Shown here in pieces: positions 35,203 through 44,856 of a stretch of 64,000 bases of DNA (the first letter of the stretch is position 1; every line of letters starts with the position of its first letter). A model generated the notes under the pieces. The model made no database searches. It saw only the letters and a program-made list of their open reading frames with translations, and was not told the DNA's origin. The position numbers and the translations under genes were made by a program. Origin of the DNA: Sphingobacteriales bacterium (GTDB lineage: Bacteria; Bacteroidota; Bacteroidia; Chitinophagales; Chitinophagaceae); assembly GCA_004144185.1 (NCBI GenBank), contig SEFP01000002.1:868001-932000 (forward strand), written 5' to 3'.

Positions 35203-36027
35203 ATGCAATCCCTTATCGAAGCCGCCTTTGCAGATCGCAACCTGCTGCAACAACCCAACTATGCCGATGCCGTACGCGCCGTGATCAATGCCGTCGATAA
35301 AGGCCAGCTGCGCGTGGCAGCGCCTTCCGGAACCGATGCCGCCGGTCAGTCGCAGTGGACCGTCAACGAATGGGTCAAACAGGCCATCCTCCTGTATTTT
35401 AGCATTCAACAGATGCAGACCTGGGAATTGCCACCCTTCGAGTTTTACGATAAAATGCTGCTCAAAACCGGCTATGCCGAACTGGGCGTCCGGGCCGTAC
35501 CTCATGCCGTAGCCCGCTATGGTGCGTATATCGCCAAAGGCTGTGTGCTTATGCCGTCCTACGTCAACCTGGGTGCCTATGTAGATGAAGGCACGATGGT
35601 GGATACCTGGGCCACCGTCGGTTCGTGCGCGCAGATTGGTAAAGGCGTCCACCTTTCCGGAGGCGTAGGCATCGGTGGCGTACTGGAACCGCTTCAGGCC
35701 TCTCCAGTGATCATCGAAGACGGTGCCTTCATCGGTTCTCGTTGCATCGTGGTTGAAGGCGTGATCGTAGAGAAGGAAGCCGTATTGGGGGCCAATGTGG
35801 TGCTTACCAAATCCACCAAGATCATCGATGTCAGCGGTCCTGAACCAATTGAAACCAAAGGCCGTATCCCGGCCCGCAGTGTGGTGATTCCGGGTAGTTA
35901 TACCAAATCCTTCCCGGCGGGTGACTATGGCGTAGGCTGTGCACTCATCATCGGGCAACGGAAAGAAAGCACCGACCTCAAAACCTCGCTCAACGATGCG
36001 CTGCGCGAGTTTAACGTAGCCGTATAG
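35203..36027 (+). CDS. dapD: Tetrahydrodipicolinate N-succinyltransferase
   Basis: A 274-residue cytosolic enzyme of lysine and meso-diaminopimelate synthesis. It transfers a succinyl group from succinyl-CoA to tetrahydrodipicolinate. The start at 35203 (MQSLIEAAFADRNLL) matches the family length. Residues about 110-235 are hexapeptide repeats forming a left-handed beta-helix (VLMPSYVNLGAYVDEGTMVD, GVHLSGGVGIGGVLEPLQ, AFIGSRCIVVEGVIVEKEAV). The C-terminal PGSYTKSFPAGDYGVGCALI fits DapD. It is the first core gene after the island and is followed by a terminator. Confidence 0.95.
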   Translation: MQSLIEAAFADRNLLQQPNYADAVRAVINAVDKGQLRVAAPSGTDAAGQSQWTVNEWVKQAILLYFSIQQMQTWELPPFEFYDKMLLKTGYAELGVRAVPHAVARYGAYIAKGCVLMPSYVNLGAYVDEGTMVDTWATVGSCAQIGKGVHLSGGVGIGGVLEPLQASPVIIEDGAFIGSRCIVVEGVIVEKEAVLGANVVLTKSTKIIDVSGPEPIETKGRIPARSVVIPGSYTKSFPAGDYGVGCALIIGQRKESTDLKTSLNDALREFNVAV

Positions 36028-36074
36028 GCGCTTTACAACCCGCTAACCGCGTTTGAGAACGCTTTTTGCTGAAC

Positions 36075-36122
36075 CTGCGCCGGAGCCTCGTTTTTACACA
36101 CGCAGACTCCGGCGCAGTTTTT
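36075..36122 (+). terminator. Rho-independent terminator of dapD
   Basis: An 11-bp stem CTGCGCCGGAG / CTCCGGCGCAG, a 21-base loop and five T residues. Confidence 0.7.
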
Positions 36123-36150
36123 CATTTTAAGCTTCAACTTTTGTTTTTCT

Positions 36151-37323
36151 ATGCTCCTGCAAGCCTTTTCCTGGAACGGCCCGTTTCTGAATAACCGCAC
36201 CAGCGACTGGATTATCGCAGCGGCCTGTCTGCTCATCGCGCTATTCCTGGCCCGGCCAATTGCTTCCGGAATGGCACGGCTGGTCTCCGCCGTCATCTGG
36301 AAATTCTCGCATCAGAAAAACAAGAAAGCATACTCAGACATTGTTTCCCGTCCGCTGGGTAACCTGCTGGCCTTACTGTTTCTCTACCTGGCCGTTCTGC
36401 GCCTCACCTGGCCGTTCAACTTCGTGATCTATGCCCGTCCGGCCTCCGGCACCCATACCGCCGTCAACCTGACCCTGCTGGAAGTGGCCGACCGGATTTT
36501 CCAGTTGCTGATCATCATTCAGCTGGGACTGGTCATTGCCCGGACCATCGACTATATTTTCCGGATGCAGATCAACCGGGCCCAGACCGCCGGCGATACG
36601 GAGCAGTTGCAGCTGTTTCCGCTGATGCGCGATGTAGCTAAAATTCTGCTGTGGACAATGGCGTTTTTCTGGGTGCTGGGCAGCGTCTTCAGCGTCAATA
36701 TTCCGGCGTTGATCGCCGGACTTGGAATTGGTGGTGTGGCAATTGCCCTGGCAGCCAAGGAAAGCGTGGAGAACTTTTTCGCCGCATTTACCATCCTGAC
36801 CGACAAGCCGTTTCAGTCGGGCGATACCATCCGGCTCGGCACCCTCGAAGGAGCCGTCGAACGGATTGGCTTTCGCAGTACCCGGTTGCGCCATGCCGAC
36901 GGGTCGATGTTTGTAATTCCCAACAGCAATCTGGTGAGCCAGAACCTGGAAAATCTTTCCAAGCGCATCCGGACCCGCGTGCAGCTGAAAGTGTTGCTTC
37001 GGAACGATCTGCCGGTTGAATCGCTCGGAACCTTAATGAACACGCTGGAAGACCGGATTGCGCAGACCGAAAACGTGCGGACCCCGGTTTCCGTAAACCT
37101 GAATACGTTTGGTAAAAGCACGATCGAGCTGATGTTGAGTTATCACCTGCCGGTGCCTTCGCTGGGACAAACCGAAGAAGAATCCATCAAGCAGGACATC
37201 GCGCTGAAAATTTATGCGATGCTGTCCCAGTATGGTGTGGTTGAAGCGGCCAAAGAACCGGACGATACCGAGACTGGTAAGGGCCTTCAGGATCCGGACG
37301 ATCCGGGTGAGGCCCGTGCGTAA
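36151..37323 (+). CDS. Mechanosensitive ion channel, MscS family
   Basis: A 390-residue inner-membrane protein with N-terminal transmembrane helices (DWIIAAACLLIALFLA, LLALLFLYLAVL, LLIIIQLGLVIA) and a pore-lining helix region (ILLWTMAFFWVLGSVFSVNIPALIAGLGIGGVAIALA). The cytoplasmic beta domain has the family features FTILTDKPFQSGDTIRLG and GSMFVIPNSNLVSQNLENLS. It should open on membrane tension to release solutes. The C-terminal tail is acidic (DDTETGKG, DPDDPGEA). It is convergent with the MlaE-like gene, 53 bases away. Confidence 0.9.
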   Translation: MLLQAFSWNGPFLNNRTSDWIIAAACLLIALFLARPIASGMARLVSAVIWKFSHQKNKKAYSDIVSRPLGNLLALLFLYLAVLRLTWPFNFVIYARPASGTHTAVNLTLLEVADRIFQLLIIIQLGLVIARTIDYIFRMQINRAQTAGDTEQLQLFPLMRDVAKILLWTMAFFWVLGSVFSVNIPALIAGLGIGGVAIALAAKESVENFFAAFTILTDKPFQSGDTIRLGTLEGAVERIGFRSTRLRHADGSMFVIPNSNLVSQNLENLSKRIRTRVQLKVLLRNDLPVESLGTLMNTLEDRIAQTENVRTPVSVNLNTFGKSTIELMLSYHLPVPSLGQTEEESIKQDIALKIYAMLSQYGVVEAAKEPDDTETGKGLQDPDDPGEARA

Positions 37324-37376
37324 TGATCTTTTCCGGAAAGATGCTAGTTGGGAAGATCAGTGGTTAACCGGGTCGA

Positions 37377-38120
37377 TTACAGCAGCAGAACCGACAAGCC
37401 GTAATCAGCAAACAGAATCAGGATACAGGTTACGATCACCGATGTGGTAGAGGCCCGTCCGATCTCCAGGGCTCCACCCTGCACATGGTACCCGAAGTAC
37501 GCAGGCACAGTCGCAATCAGGAATGCAAAGACCACCGATTTGATCATGGCAAACCAGACGTTGAACGGCACAAACTTCTGAATCAGCCCCAGCTCAAACT
37601 GTTCACTGGTCAGAATCCCACTGCTCACACCTGCCAGGTAGCCTCCGGCAATGCTGACGGCAATGGATAACACGATCAGTAGTGGAATCATGGCCAGTGC
37701 AGCCAATACTTTGGGCAGCACCAGATAGGCCTTGGTGTTGATGCCCATAATCTCCAGTGCATCGATCTGTTCACTAACCCGCATATTGCCCAGCTCAGAG
37801 GCAATCTTAGACCCAACTACGCCTGCCAGCACAACGCTGATAACGGTCGGTGAAAGCTCCAGAATGGTAGAGTCGCGGACGACGCCCGCAATGACATGGC
37901 GCGGGATGAGGGGCGACAGCAACTGGTAGGAGGTTTGCACCGTAAGGACCATCCCTAAAAACACGGATATGATCAGCACGATGGGCAGCGACCGGATACC
38001 GATATCATTGCACTGTGCCATCAGCTCCCGCCAGTAGATGCGCTTGTTTTCCGGACGGGTAAACCCTCCGGCAAGCATCATCGAAAAGCGTCCCACATGG
38101 GTAAAAAATCTACGAAACAT
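37377..38120 (-). CDS. MlaE-family ABC transporter permease
   Basis: A 247-residue inner-membrane permease of lipid transport systems that maintain outer-membrane asymmetry. It has the amphipathic N-terminus (RRFFTHVGRFSMMLAGGF), and the central MlaE core (VVLAGVVGSKIASELGNMRVSEQIDALEIMG) is diagnostic. Five hydrophobic segments are visible. The MlaF ATPase and MCE substrate-binding genes are not in the window on this side; 230 bases upstream (on the minus strand) is the SecDF terminator. Its partners are presumably encoded elsewhere. Confidence 0.9.
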   Translation of the reverse strand: MFRRFFTHVGRFSMMLAGGFTRPENKRIYWRELMAQCNDIGIRSLPIVLIISVFLGMVLTVQTSYQLLSPLIPRHVIAGVVRDSTILELSPTVISVVLAGVVGSKIASELGNMRVSEQIDALEIMGINTKAYLVLPKVLAALAMIPLLIVLSIAVSIAGGYLAGVSSGILTSEQFELGLIQKFVPFNVWFAMIKSVVFAFLIATVPAYFGYHVQGGALEIGRASTTSVIVTCILILFADYGLSVLLL

Positions 38121-38312
38121 AACGAATAAGAACGCCTTCGATCTGGAAAAGCTTTAGCACAGAAGGGCTGCGTTGGAACGCCGGGCTGCACTGCCACCTA
38201 CAAAGCGGCGAAATAATGTGCAAGATCCTTTCCGGAACCGAATCAACCCAATTATTCCTGCCCATCCGCTTCCGGAGCGGCAGATAGTGAGCGTGCGGAC
38301 CATCAGACATAA

Positions 38313-38343
38313 AAAAAGCCCTGCAAAAGTTGCAGGGCTTTTT
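38313..38343 (-). terminator. Rho-independent terminator of secDF
   Basis: A 14-bp stem AAAAAGCCCTGCAA / TTGCAGGGCTTTTT with a 3-base loop, 10 bases past the secDF stop. Confidence 0.85.
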
Positions 38344-38353
38344 AAGTCTCCAA

Positions 38354-41300
38354 TTAAGCCAGTTTTTTGAGTTCAGCAACTCTCGCTTCAGTATCGACTT
38401 CTCGTTTCAGCGAGTCGCCTTTGTCCAGATCCACCAGGATTGGAGCGGCTACGAAAATCGACGAGTAGGTACCGATCACAACACCGATGAGCATCGCGAA
38501 GGCAAACCCACGGGTGGCTTCCCCACCGAAGATGAACAACACCAGTACAGCCAGGAACACAGTAGCCGAGGTCATCACCGTACGGCTCAGCGTATCGTTG
38601 ATGGCGCGGTTGATAATGGTTTTCTTGTCTTCGCCCGGATGCTTCCGGAAGTATTCCCGGACCCGGTCAAATACGATTACCGTATCGTTCATCGAGAAGC
38701 CGATGACCGTCAGGATGGCGGCAATAAAGTGCTGGTCGATTTCCAGTGCAAATGGCACTACACCGCGCAGGAACGAGAATACCGCCAGTGTGATACACAC
38801 ATCGTGCAGCAAGGATACAATGGTACCCAGCGAATACTGCCATTTCCGGAAGCGCAACAGGATGTACAGGAAGATCGCCGCCAGCGACAGCAATGTAGCC
38901 TGCAACGCACCTTTCTTCAGATCATCCGAAATGGTCGGCAGTACCGTTTGCTCATTCACCACATACGTGCGGCGGAAATCGTCGAGCGTTACCGTCGCCG
39001 GAATCAACCCTTCCTTCTGCAAGCCTTCATGGAGGCGGGCAGCGGCTTTACCGGTCGCTTCCTGCCCCTGCTCATTGATCAGGTACGTGGTGGTAATGTT
39101 CATCTCGTTGGCCGTTCCGATGGTCTTCACAATCGGACGCTCCCCGAGGTACTTGTCCAGTTTTTCGCGTACGTCGCTCACGGTATGCGGCTGTGTGAAG
39201 CGAACGGTATACGAACGGCCACCGGCAAATTCAACGCCGTAGTCAAAGCCGTTGACCAATGCACCGATACCAGCCAGCAGTACGATACCTGAAATGATAT
39301 ACGTAATCTTCCGCGCACCGATAAAGTTGAAATGCGCTTTCCGGAAAATCGACTTCGACAGCCCGGTAAAGTAGTTCAGGTGACGGTTGCGGTTGGTGTA
39401 CATATCAGTGATCAGACGGCTTACCAGCAATCCGCAGAACACCGACAGAATCAGACCCAGCATCTGGGTTGTGGCAAAGCCCCGTACCGGTCCGAGTCCG
39501 AAGATGAACAGAATCAGCGCGGTAATAAACTGCGTGATGTGACCATCCAGTACCGGCGCATACGAACGGGTATACCCGCGCCGGATAGCCTCCTGATAAC
39601 TGTGCCCGGCGGTCAGTTCTTCTTTGATCCGTTCAAACACGATTACGTTCGTATCCACCGCCATACCAATCGTCAGTACCAGACCGGCAATACCCGGCAT
39701 TGTAAGCGTAGCGCCAAACATCGACAGGATGGCGATGGTAAAGAATACATTCAGGATCAGGGCAATGTTGGCCACGATACCACCGGTGTTGTAATACACC
39801 AGCATCAGGATAAAGATGATAGCGAAGGCAATGCCCAGCGACGCGATTCCGGAAGCGATGTTTTCGGCACCAAGAGTTGGACCGACTACCTGCTCCTGCA
39901 CGATACGCGCCGGTGCCGGCAGTTTACCGGTTTTCAGGATGTTGGCCAGATCGGTGGCATCTTCCAGTGAAAACGATCCGGAAATAGAGGTGCTTCCACC
40001 ACCAATTTCACCATTAACGATCGGCGAAGAATACACACGATCATCGAGTACGACGGCTACAAACTGACCGATGTTGGACCCGGTCATTTTTTTCCAGATC
40101 TGCGCACCGGTAAAGTCCATGCTCATGCTGACTTCCGGCTCTCCGTTCATGGTATTGAAGTCTTGACGGGCATCCACTACGTGGTTGCCTTCGAGCTGGG
40201 CCCCACCGCCCGGAGCCTGCTGCAATGCATACAGGCGCAGCGGGATGTTTGGATTGTTGCGCTCGGCACGGTTCTCAGAACCATACACAAACTTGACGTT
40301 GGCCGGGAACTGATTGCGCACCACATCCAGCGCCAGGTAGCGGCTGAGCGTAGCGGTATCTTTTTTCATGACCAGACCAACGACCGGCGAGTTGCCCCGG
40401 AGGAGGTCTTCAGACAGCAGCCAAACCTGTTGCAGCGGATTTTTCCCGGCATTGGCTTTGGACGTATCGCCCGGCTTGCCTGTGCTGCCGACCAGTGCAC
40501 CCAGCGAACCGGTATCTGCGTCGTTCTTCACTACAACCGTAGTATCACCTGCAACAACCGTATCGATTCCGGAACCTGCGGTAGCCGGTGTGGCTTCGGT
40601 ACCGCTCAGGTACGCCGCCAGGGCCTTCTCCGCTGTTTCGTACTTCGACAGGATTTCCTGGTTGGTGTACGTTTCGTAGAACTCCAGGTTGGCTGTGGAT
40701 TGCAGGTAGTTACGAACCCGCTCCGGGTTGCGTACACCGGCCAGCTCTACCGTAATGATGTCTTTGTTTTCGTCGAGGTTGATGCTCGGCTGGGCGACAC
40801 CAAACTTATCAATCCGTGTTTGCAGCACTTTAAAGGTGCGTTGAACCGCACCTTTGGCTTCCGTACGAATCTGCGTCAAAACCTGATCGTTGGTGCTTTG
40901 CAGGGTAATTTTTTCCTGCGACGGCTTGGTGAACAGGTACGCCATTTTCGCCGATGGAGCTGCTTTGGTAAATTCTTCACCAAAAAGCGTTACGAAATCG
41001 GCCTGGCTGCTGGCTTTCCGGGCTTCAGCTTTGCTTAAAGCCGCGTTCAGCGCCGGATCCTGTGGATTGTTACTCATCGAGCGTACCAGATCGGCGAGGC
41101 TTACGTCCAGTGTCACGTTCATCCCGCCCTGGAGATCCAGGCCAAGATTGAGTTCGTTGGATTTTGCTTCCGCGTAGGTGTACTTCTTGATGCCCAGCAG
41201 ACTCACCACTTTTTCGCCCTGAAGCGAATCGGTGATGTCATTGTAACGGGCTTCCACCAGCCTCTGAAGATCAGCGGTACTGGCACTCGGGTTGGCAGCA

Positions 41301-41431
41301 CGGGCTTGTCGCTCGGCTTGTGCGTGGGCCTTCTTTTCTACGCCCTGAACCAAGAAGGTAAAGGAAAGCTGATAGAGCGAGATAAGAATCAGGGCTGCGG
41401 TGAAAAACTTCACCAGTCCTTTCAACTGCAT
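38354..41431 (-). CDS. secDF: Fused protein-export membrane protein SecDF
   Basis: A 1025-residue inner-membrane protein that uses the proton gradient to help complete Sec translocation. SecD and SecF are fused in one chain, as is usual in Bacteroidota. The SecD half has an N-terminal membrane helix, the large periplasmic P1 domain with an extra Thr/Asp-rich insertion (about 275-330, AGDTTVVVKNDADTG), and the helix block with GIAGLVLTIGMAVDTNVIVFER. The SecF half has the same block as GFSMNDTVIVFDRVREYFRK. The short gap between the halves is a linker (SIFRKAHFNFIGARK). It is monocistronic, with its own terminator. Confidence 0.95.
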   Translation of the reverse strand: MQLKGLVKFFTAALILISLYQLSFTFLVQGVEKKAHAQAERQARAANPSASTADLQRLVEARYNDITDSLQGEKVVSLLGIKKYTYAEAKSNELNLGLDLQGGMNVTLDVSLADLVRSMSNNPQDPALNAALSKAEARKASSQADFVTLFGEEFTKAAPSAKMAYLFTKPSQEKITLQSTNDQVLTQIRTEAKGAVQRTFKVLQTRIDKFGVAQPSINLDENKDIITVELAGVRNPERVRNYLQSTANLEFYETYTNQEILSKYETAEKALAAYLSGTEATPATAGSGIDTVVAGDTTVVVKNDADTGSLGALVGSTGKPGDTSKANAGKNPLQQVWLLSEDLLRGNSPVVGLVMKKDTATLSRYLALDVVRNQFPANVKFVYGSENRAERNNPNIPLRLYALQQAPGGGAQLEGNHVVDARQDFNTMNGEPEVSMSMDFTGAQIWKKMTGSNIGQFVAVVLDDRVYSSPIVNGEIGGGSTSISGSFSLEDATDLANILKTGKLPAPARIVQEQVVGPTLGAENIASGIASLGIAFAIIFILMLVYYNTGGIVANIALILNVFFTIAILSMFGATLTMPGIAGLVLTIGMAVDTNVIVFERIKEELTAGHSYQEAIRRGYTRSYAPVLDGHITQFITALILFIFGLGPVRGFATTQMLGLILSVFCGLLVSRLITDMYTNRNRHLNYFTGLSKSIFRKAHFNFIGARKITYIISGIVLLAGIGALVNGFDYGVEFAGGRSYTVRFTQPHTVSDVREKLDKYLGERPIVKTIGTANEMNITTTYLINEQGQEATGKAAARLHEGLQKEGLIPATVTLDDFRRTYVVNEQTVLPTISDDLKKGALQATLLSLAAIFLYILLRFRKWQYSLGTIVSLLHDVCITLAVFSFLRGVVPFALEIDQHFIAAILTVIGFSMNDTVIVFDRVREYFRKHPGEDKKTIINRAINDTLSRTVMTSATVFLAVLVLFIFGGEATRGFAFAMLIGVVIGTYSSIFVAAPILVDLDKGDSLKREVDTEARVAELKKLA

Positions 41432-41577
41432 ACGGTGTTACTGGATAAAAATCGTGAAAAAGAGTGCGCGAAGATAGTATTTATAAAAAAAGTCAAAGAA
41501 TATGGAAGGGCCTAAACCTAAAAAAATGTAAATGAACCTTCAAAAACCGCTTTTCCGGAAAAAGAAAAGCCCTGTCA

Positions 41578-41608
41578 TTGTTACAGAAACACAAATGACT
41601 TAATTTGT
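41578..41608 (+). promoter_or_regulatory. Probable promoter of the metalloprotease gene
   Basis: TTG near 41578 and TAATTTGT at 41601 (close to TAnnTTTG), about 20 bases apart and 50 bases before the ATG at 41659. Confidence 0.35.
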
Positions 41609-41658
41609 GGCTCCATTGGCTATCAGCCGGTTTTCAATCTTTTGTCTTTTTATTTCCC

Positions 41659-44600
41659 ATGAGGCTACGTTTTACGCTGTTCCTGTCTGCCCTGTTATTG
41701 AGTGCAGGCCTTCTCCACGCTCAGACGCCCACCTGCGGCGCTGATGCCGTTAACCAGTCCCTGGCGGCTACAGACCCCGCGTTTGCAGCCCGGATGCGCA
41801 ACTCTGTTCAGAACTGGCTTTCCTACCAGCAGCAGCAGTCACTCCGGCGCACCATCATCAACGGTGTAGATACGGTGTATGAAATTCCGGTGGTCATTCA
41901 TGTAATGAAACCGGTGGCCAGTGCAGCGATCGGTACCAATTACAACCCTTCCACGGCCCAGCTGACGGCGATGATCGACTATGTCAATCAGGCCTACGCG
42001 GCTACCTGGCCAGGCTACGCGGCAGCAGGCAGCGGCGGCACGTATTTTCCGGTGCGCTTTGTACTGGCCAAACGCGATACCGCCTGCAATCCTACCGATG
42101 GTATTCTTCGCGTAGATGCCTCCGGGGTGCCCGGCTATGCCACTAATGGCATCAACCGGAGCAACACCAATGGCGCGGCCGATCAGGCAGTTAAAGCCGT
42201 ATCCAACTGGCCGGTAGCCGATTATTACAATATCTGGGTCGTCAACAAAATCGACGGTGTGGATGGCTATCCGGGTACGACCGGCACGTTTACAGCCGGC
42301 TATGCCTATTTTCCAAACGGCCAGTTCTACGATGGCACTGTTATGCTGGCCTCCCAAGCGAAGCAAGGCAGCAAAACGTTGCCGCATGAGCTGGGACATG
42401 CATTCTCGCTGTTCCACACATTTGAGGGTGACAACAACGGTACTACCTGCCCGTCCAACGCCAATTGCACTACCAATGGCGATCAGGTGTGTGATACCGA
42501 CCCGCACATCCGCTCCAATCAAAACTGCCCTTCCGGAATCAACCCATGCACCGGCACCGGTTACAACAACGTGGTTCGCAACTTCATGGATTATTCCAAC
42601 TGCGATGATCGCTTTACAGCAGGTCAGCGGGAGCGTTTCCTGTGGTCCCTGCGTACCTATCGTCCCGGTCTGATGTCTTCGATGGGTGCGGTGGCTCCAC
42701 CCACCAGTAGTGCTGTTGCAGCCTGTGTCCCAACGGCTCCCAGCCCTATAGGCACACTGGATGCCGGTCCGGAAAAAGTAATTCTCGGCAGTATGACAGC
42801 TGAAAGTGCCGGCGGATACCGCTCTGACGGAAACCGTACCTATCTGGACAAAGCCTGCCTGTATACTGCCACAGTAACGGCCGGACAGACCTATCCGTTG
42901 CAGATCTCGACCAACGCATCTATTCACAAGGTCCGGGTCTGGGTAGACCTGAACAACAATGGCGCATTTGATGCTACGGAATTGATCTATACCGCGAATG
43001 GCGGCACCAGCCCTGTTTTTTCCGGAAGCTGGACGGTACCCACGACCGGTGTAACCACCTGTACCCCACTCCGGATGCGCGTCATCGCGGATCAGACCAG
43101 CAGTACCACGATTAATGCCTGTGGCCCACTGGCCAACGGGCAAGCAGAAGACTATACTGTGTATGTCAAGAGCAGTCTTCCGGTGGCAACCGCTACGGTT
43201 ACTGCGGGCGGCAACCCCTCCTGCTTCGGGACCACGCTGACCTTCGGTGTATCGCTCAGCAACTCGGTAACAGCACCTACCTATCAGTGGTTTATCAACA
43301 GTACGGCTCAGGCAGGCGCTACCGGCAGCACCTTTACCACGGCTACGCCTACCAACAATGACCGGGTTTCTGTAAAAGTAAAATACACCGGTGCCTGCGG
43401 AGCAGACAGCGTTTTGTCGAACGTAGTTACGGTTCAACGGTCGTCGGCAGTAGCGCCTACTGTAAGCATCGCTATCACATCCAGCACTTCCTGCAGTGGA
43501 CAACCCATCACCTTCACGGCTACTGCTACCAATCCGGGAACTACGCCTACGTTCAACTGGAAAGTCAACGGAACAACAGTTGCAACCACTACCCAGCCTA
43601 CCTACACGAACAGTACATTCAGTGCCGGCGACCAGGTCACTGTCCAACTGATTTCCTCTTCAAGCTGCGCTACGCCTAACAACGCTACGTCCAACGCAGT
43701 AACGGTTCAGTTTAGCGCCGTCGTTCCGGCAGTCACCATTGCGGCTTCTACCGGTACGGCACCGGCCTGTTCCGGAAAACCCGTTACGTTTACAGCGACT
43801 CCAACCAATGGTGGTACGTCCCCACTGTATGAGTGGTATGTCAACAATGCCCTGCAAGCCACAACAGGCGGCCAGTTTGCCTATCAGCCGGTTACGGGCG
43901 ATCAGGTACGGGCTACCCTCTACTCCAATAACCCCTGCGCACTGCCTACAACGGCCAACTCCAATATCCTGACGCTTGTTGTATCGCCTACGGATACGTC
44001 CCGGATCTCGATTGCCATCACCGGAGGTACCAATCCGGGTTGCATCGACTCTGCGCTTAAATTTACCGCTACCATTCAGAATCTGGGACCGACCGCAACC
44101 ATTACCTGGTTTGTAAACGGTACCAGCGTAGCTACCGGTGCTACCTATACCGCGATCCTCCAAAACGGAGATGTAGTGAATGCGGTCGGCTCTACCACCG
44201 ATCCGGGCTGCCGTACCTCAGATCTGATCACCTCCAATAGCATTACGGCTCTGCGCACGTCTCGTCCTGTCGCACCATTTATTTCCTTTATCGGCGGCAA
44301 TCTGGTAGCCAACATCGCCAATGTGCGGTGGTACAACGGTTCGGGCCGGATCGCAGGTGCAACCGGAATGAGCTATCATCCGGTCGCCAGTGGCTGGTAT
44401 TACGCCCGTGCGACCGATGTCAACTGTGAATCCGATTCCTCCAACCTGTTGCGGGTCTCTATGCTGTCGGTAAACAGCTTTGACGTAAGCACGCTGAGCG
44501 TATTCCCGAATCCAAGCCAGGGCACCCTCACCCTGCGCTGGTCAGCAATCCCGGTGGGTGCTGTAACAGTTGCCCTTTACAACAACATGGGCCAGCGCCT

Positions 44601-44733
44601 GCTGACCGAAGTGCTAACCCATACACCGGAAAAGCAGCTTTCTATGGAGGCGTTTGCAAATGGCACCTACTTCCTGGTGTTGCGCAACGAAGCCGGCGAA
44701 ACCGCTACAGTACCTGTATTGTTGAAGCGCTAG
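41659..44733 (+). CDS. Secreted M43-type zinc metalloprotease with T9SS C-terminal domain
   Basis: A 1024-residue exoprotease. I start at the ATG at 41659, which gives a clean signal peptide (MRLRFTLFLSALLLSAGLLHAQ). The catalytic domain has the extended zinc motif HELGHAFSLFH (His at about 243) and the Met-turn NFMDYS, typical of pappalysin/cytophagalysin peptidases. Next are a GEVED-type domain (VRVWVDLNNNGAFDATELIYT), five Ig-like repeats with the pattern TFTATATNPGTTPTFNWKVN, and a type A sorting domain (LSVFPNPSQGTLTLRWS to PVLLKR) for export by T9SS. Substrate unknown. The long minus-strand frame over its repeats (41839-43647) is a shadow. Confidence 0.9.
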   Translation: MRLRFTLFLSALLLSAGLLHAQTPTCGADAVNQSLAATDPAFAARMRNSVQNWLSYQQQQSLRRTIINGVDTVYEIPVVIHVMKPVASAAIGTNYNPSTAQLTAMIDYVNQAYAATWPGYAAAGSGGTYFPVRFVLAKRDTACNPTDGILRVDASGVPGYATNGINRSNTNGAADQAVKAVSNWPVADYYNIWVVNKIDGVDGYPGTTGTFTAGYAYFPNGQFYDGTVMLASQAKQGSKTLPHELGHAFSLFHTFEGDNNGTTCPSNANCTTNGDQVCDTDPHIRSNQNCPSGINPCTGTGYNNVVRNFMDYSNCDDRFTAGQRERFLWSLRTYRPGLMSSMGAVAPPTSSAVAACVPTAPSPIGTLDAGPEKVILGSMTAESAGGYRSDGNRTYLDKACLYTATVTAGQTYPLQISTNASIHKVRVWVDLNNNGAFDATELIYTANGGTSPVFSGSWTVPTTGVTTCTPLRMRVIADQTSSTTINACGPLANGQAEDYTVYVKSSLPVATATVTAGGNPSCFGTTLTFGVSLSNSVTAPTYQWFINSTAQAGATGSTFTTATPTNNDRVSVKVKYTGACGADSVLSNVVTVQRSSAVAPTVSIAITSSTSCSGQPITFTATATNPGTTPTFNWKVNGTTVATTTQPTYTNSTFSAGDQVTVQLISSSSCATPNNATSNAVTVQFSAVVPAVTIAASTGTAPACSGKPVTFTATPTNGGTSPLYEWYVNNALQATTGGQFAYQPVTGDQVRATLYSNNPCALPTTANSNILTLVVSPTDTSRISIAITGGTNPGCIDSALKFTATIQNLGPTATITWFVNGTSVATGATYTAILQNGDVVNAVGSTTDPGCRTSDLITSNSITALRTSRPVAPFISFIGGNLVANIANVRWYNGSGRIAGATGMSYHPVASGWYYARATDVNCESDSSNLLRVSMLSVNSFDVSTLSVFPNPSQGTLTLRWSAIPVGAVTVALYNNMGQRLLTEVLTHTPEKQLSMEAFANGTYFLVLRNEAGETATVPVLLKR

Positions 44734-44754
44734 CCGTTCATCAGAATCGCATAC

Positions 44755-44786
44755 AAAACCGCCTGAAAAATTTCAGGCGGTTTTTT
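44755..44786 (+). terminator. Rho-independent terminator of the metalloprotease gene
   Basis: Stem ACCGCCTGAAA / TTTCAGGCGGT, a very short loop and six T residues, 22 bases past the stop. Confidence 0.85.
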
Positions 44787-44856
44787 CATTTCCTCCAACG
44801 CCGGAGAGTGCTTTAAGCAGCCTGTTCCGGAAGGTCAGGATGTTTGTTTCAGTTTT

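Noticed and set aside
38330-39292. Long plus-strand frames antisense to secDF (also near 40163-41038)
   Set aside because: They are shadows of the well-conserved SecDF reading frame; composition is Gln/His/Arg-rich with no motif.
41839-43647. 602-codon minus-strand frame antisense to the metalloprotease
   Set aside because: It is Arg/Gly/Cys-rich without domains and mirrors the repetitive Thr/Ala-rich coding of the plus-strand gene, which has HExxH, Ig repeats and a sorting domain.
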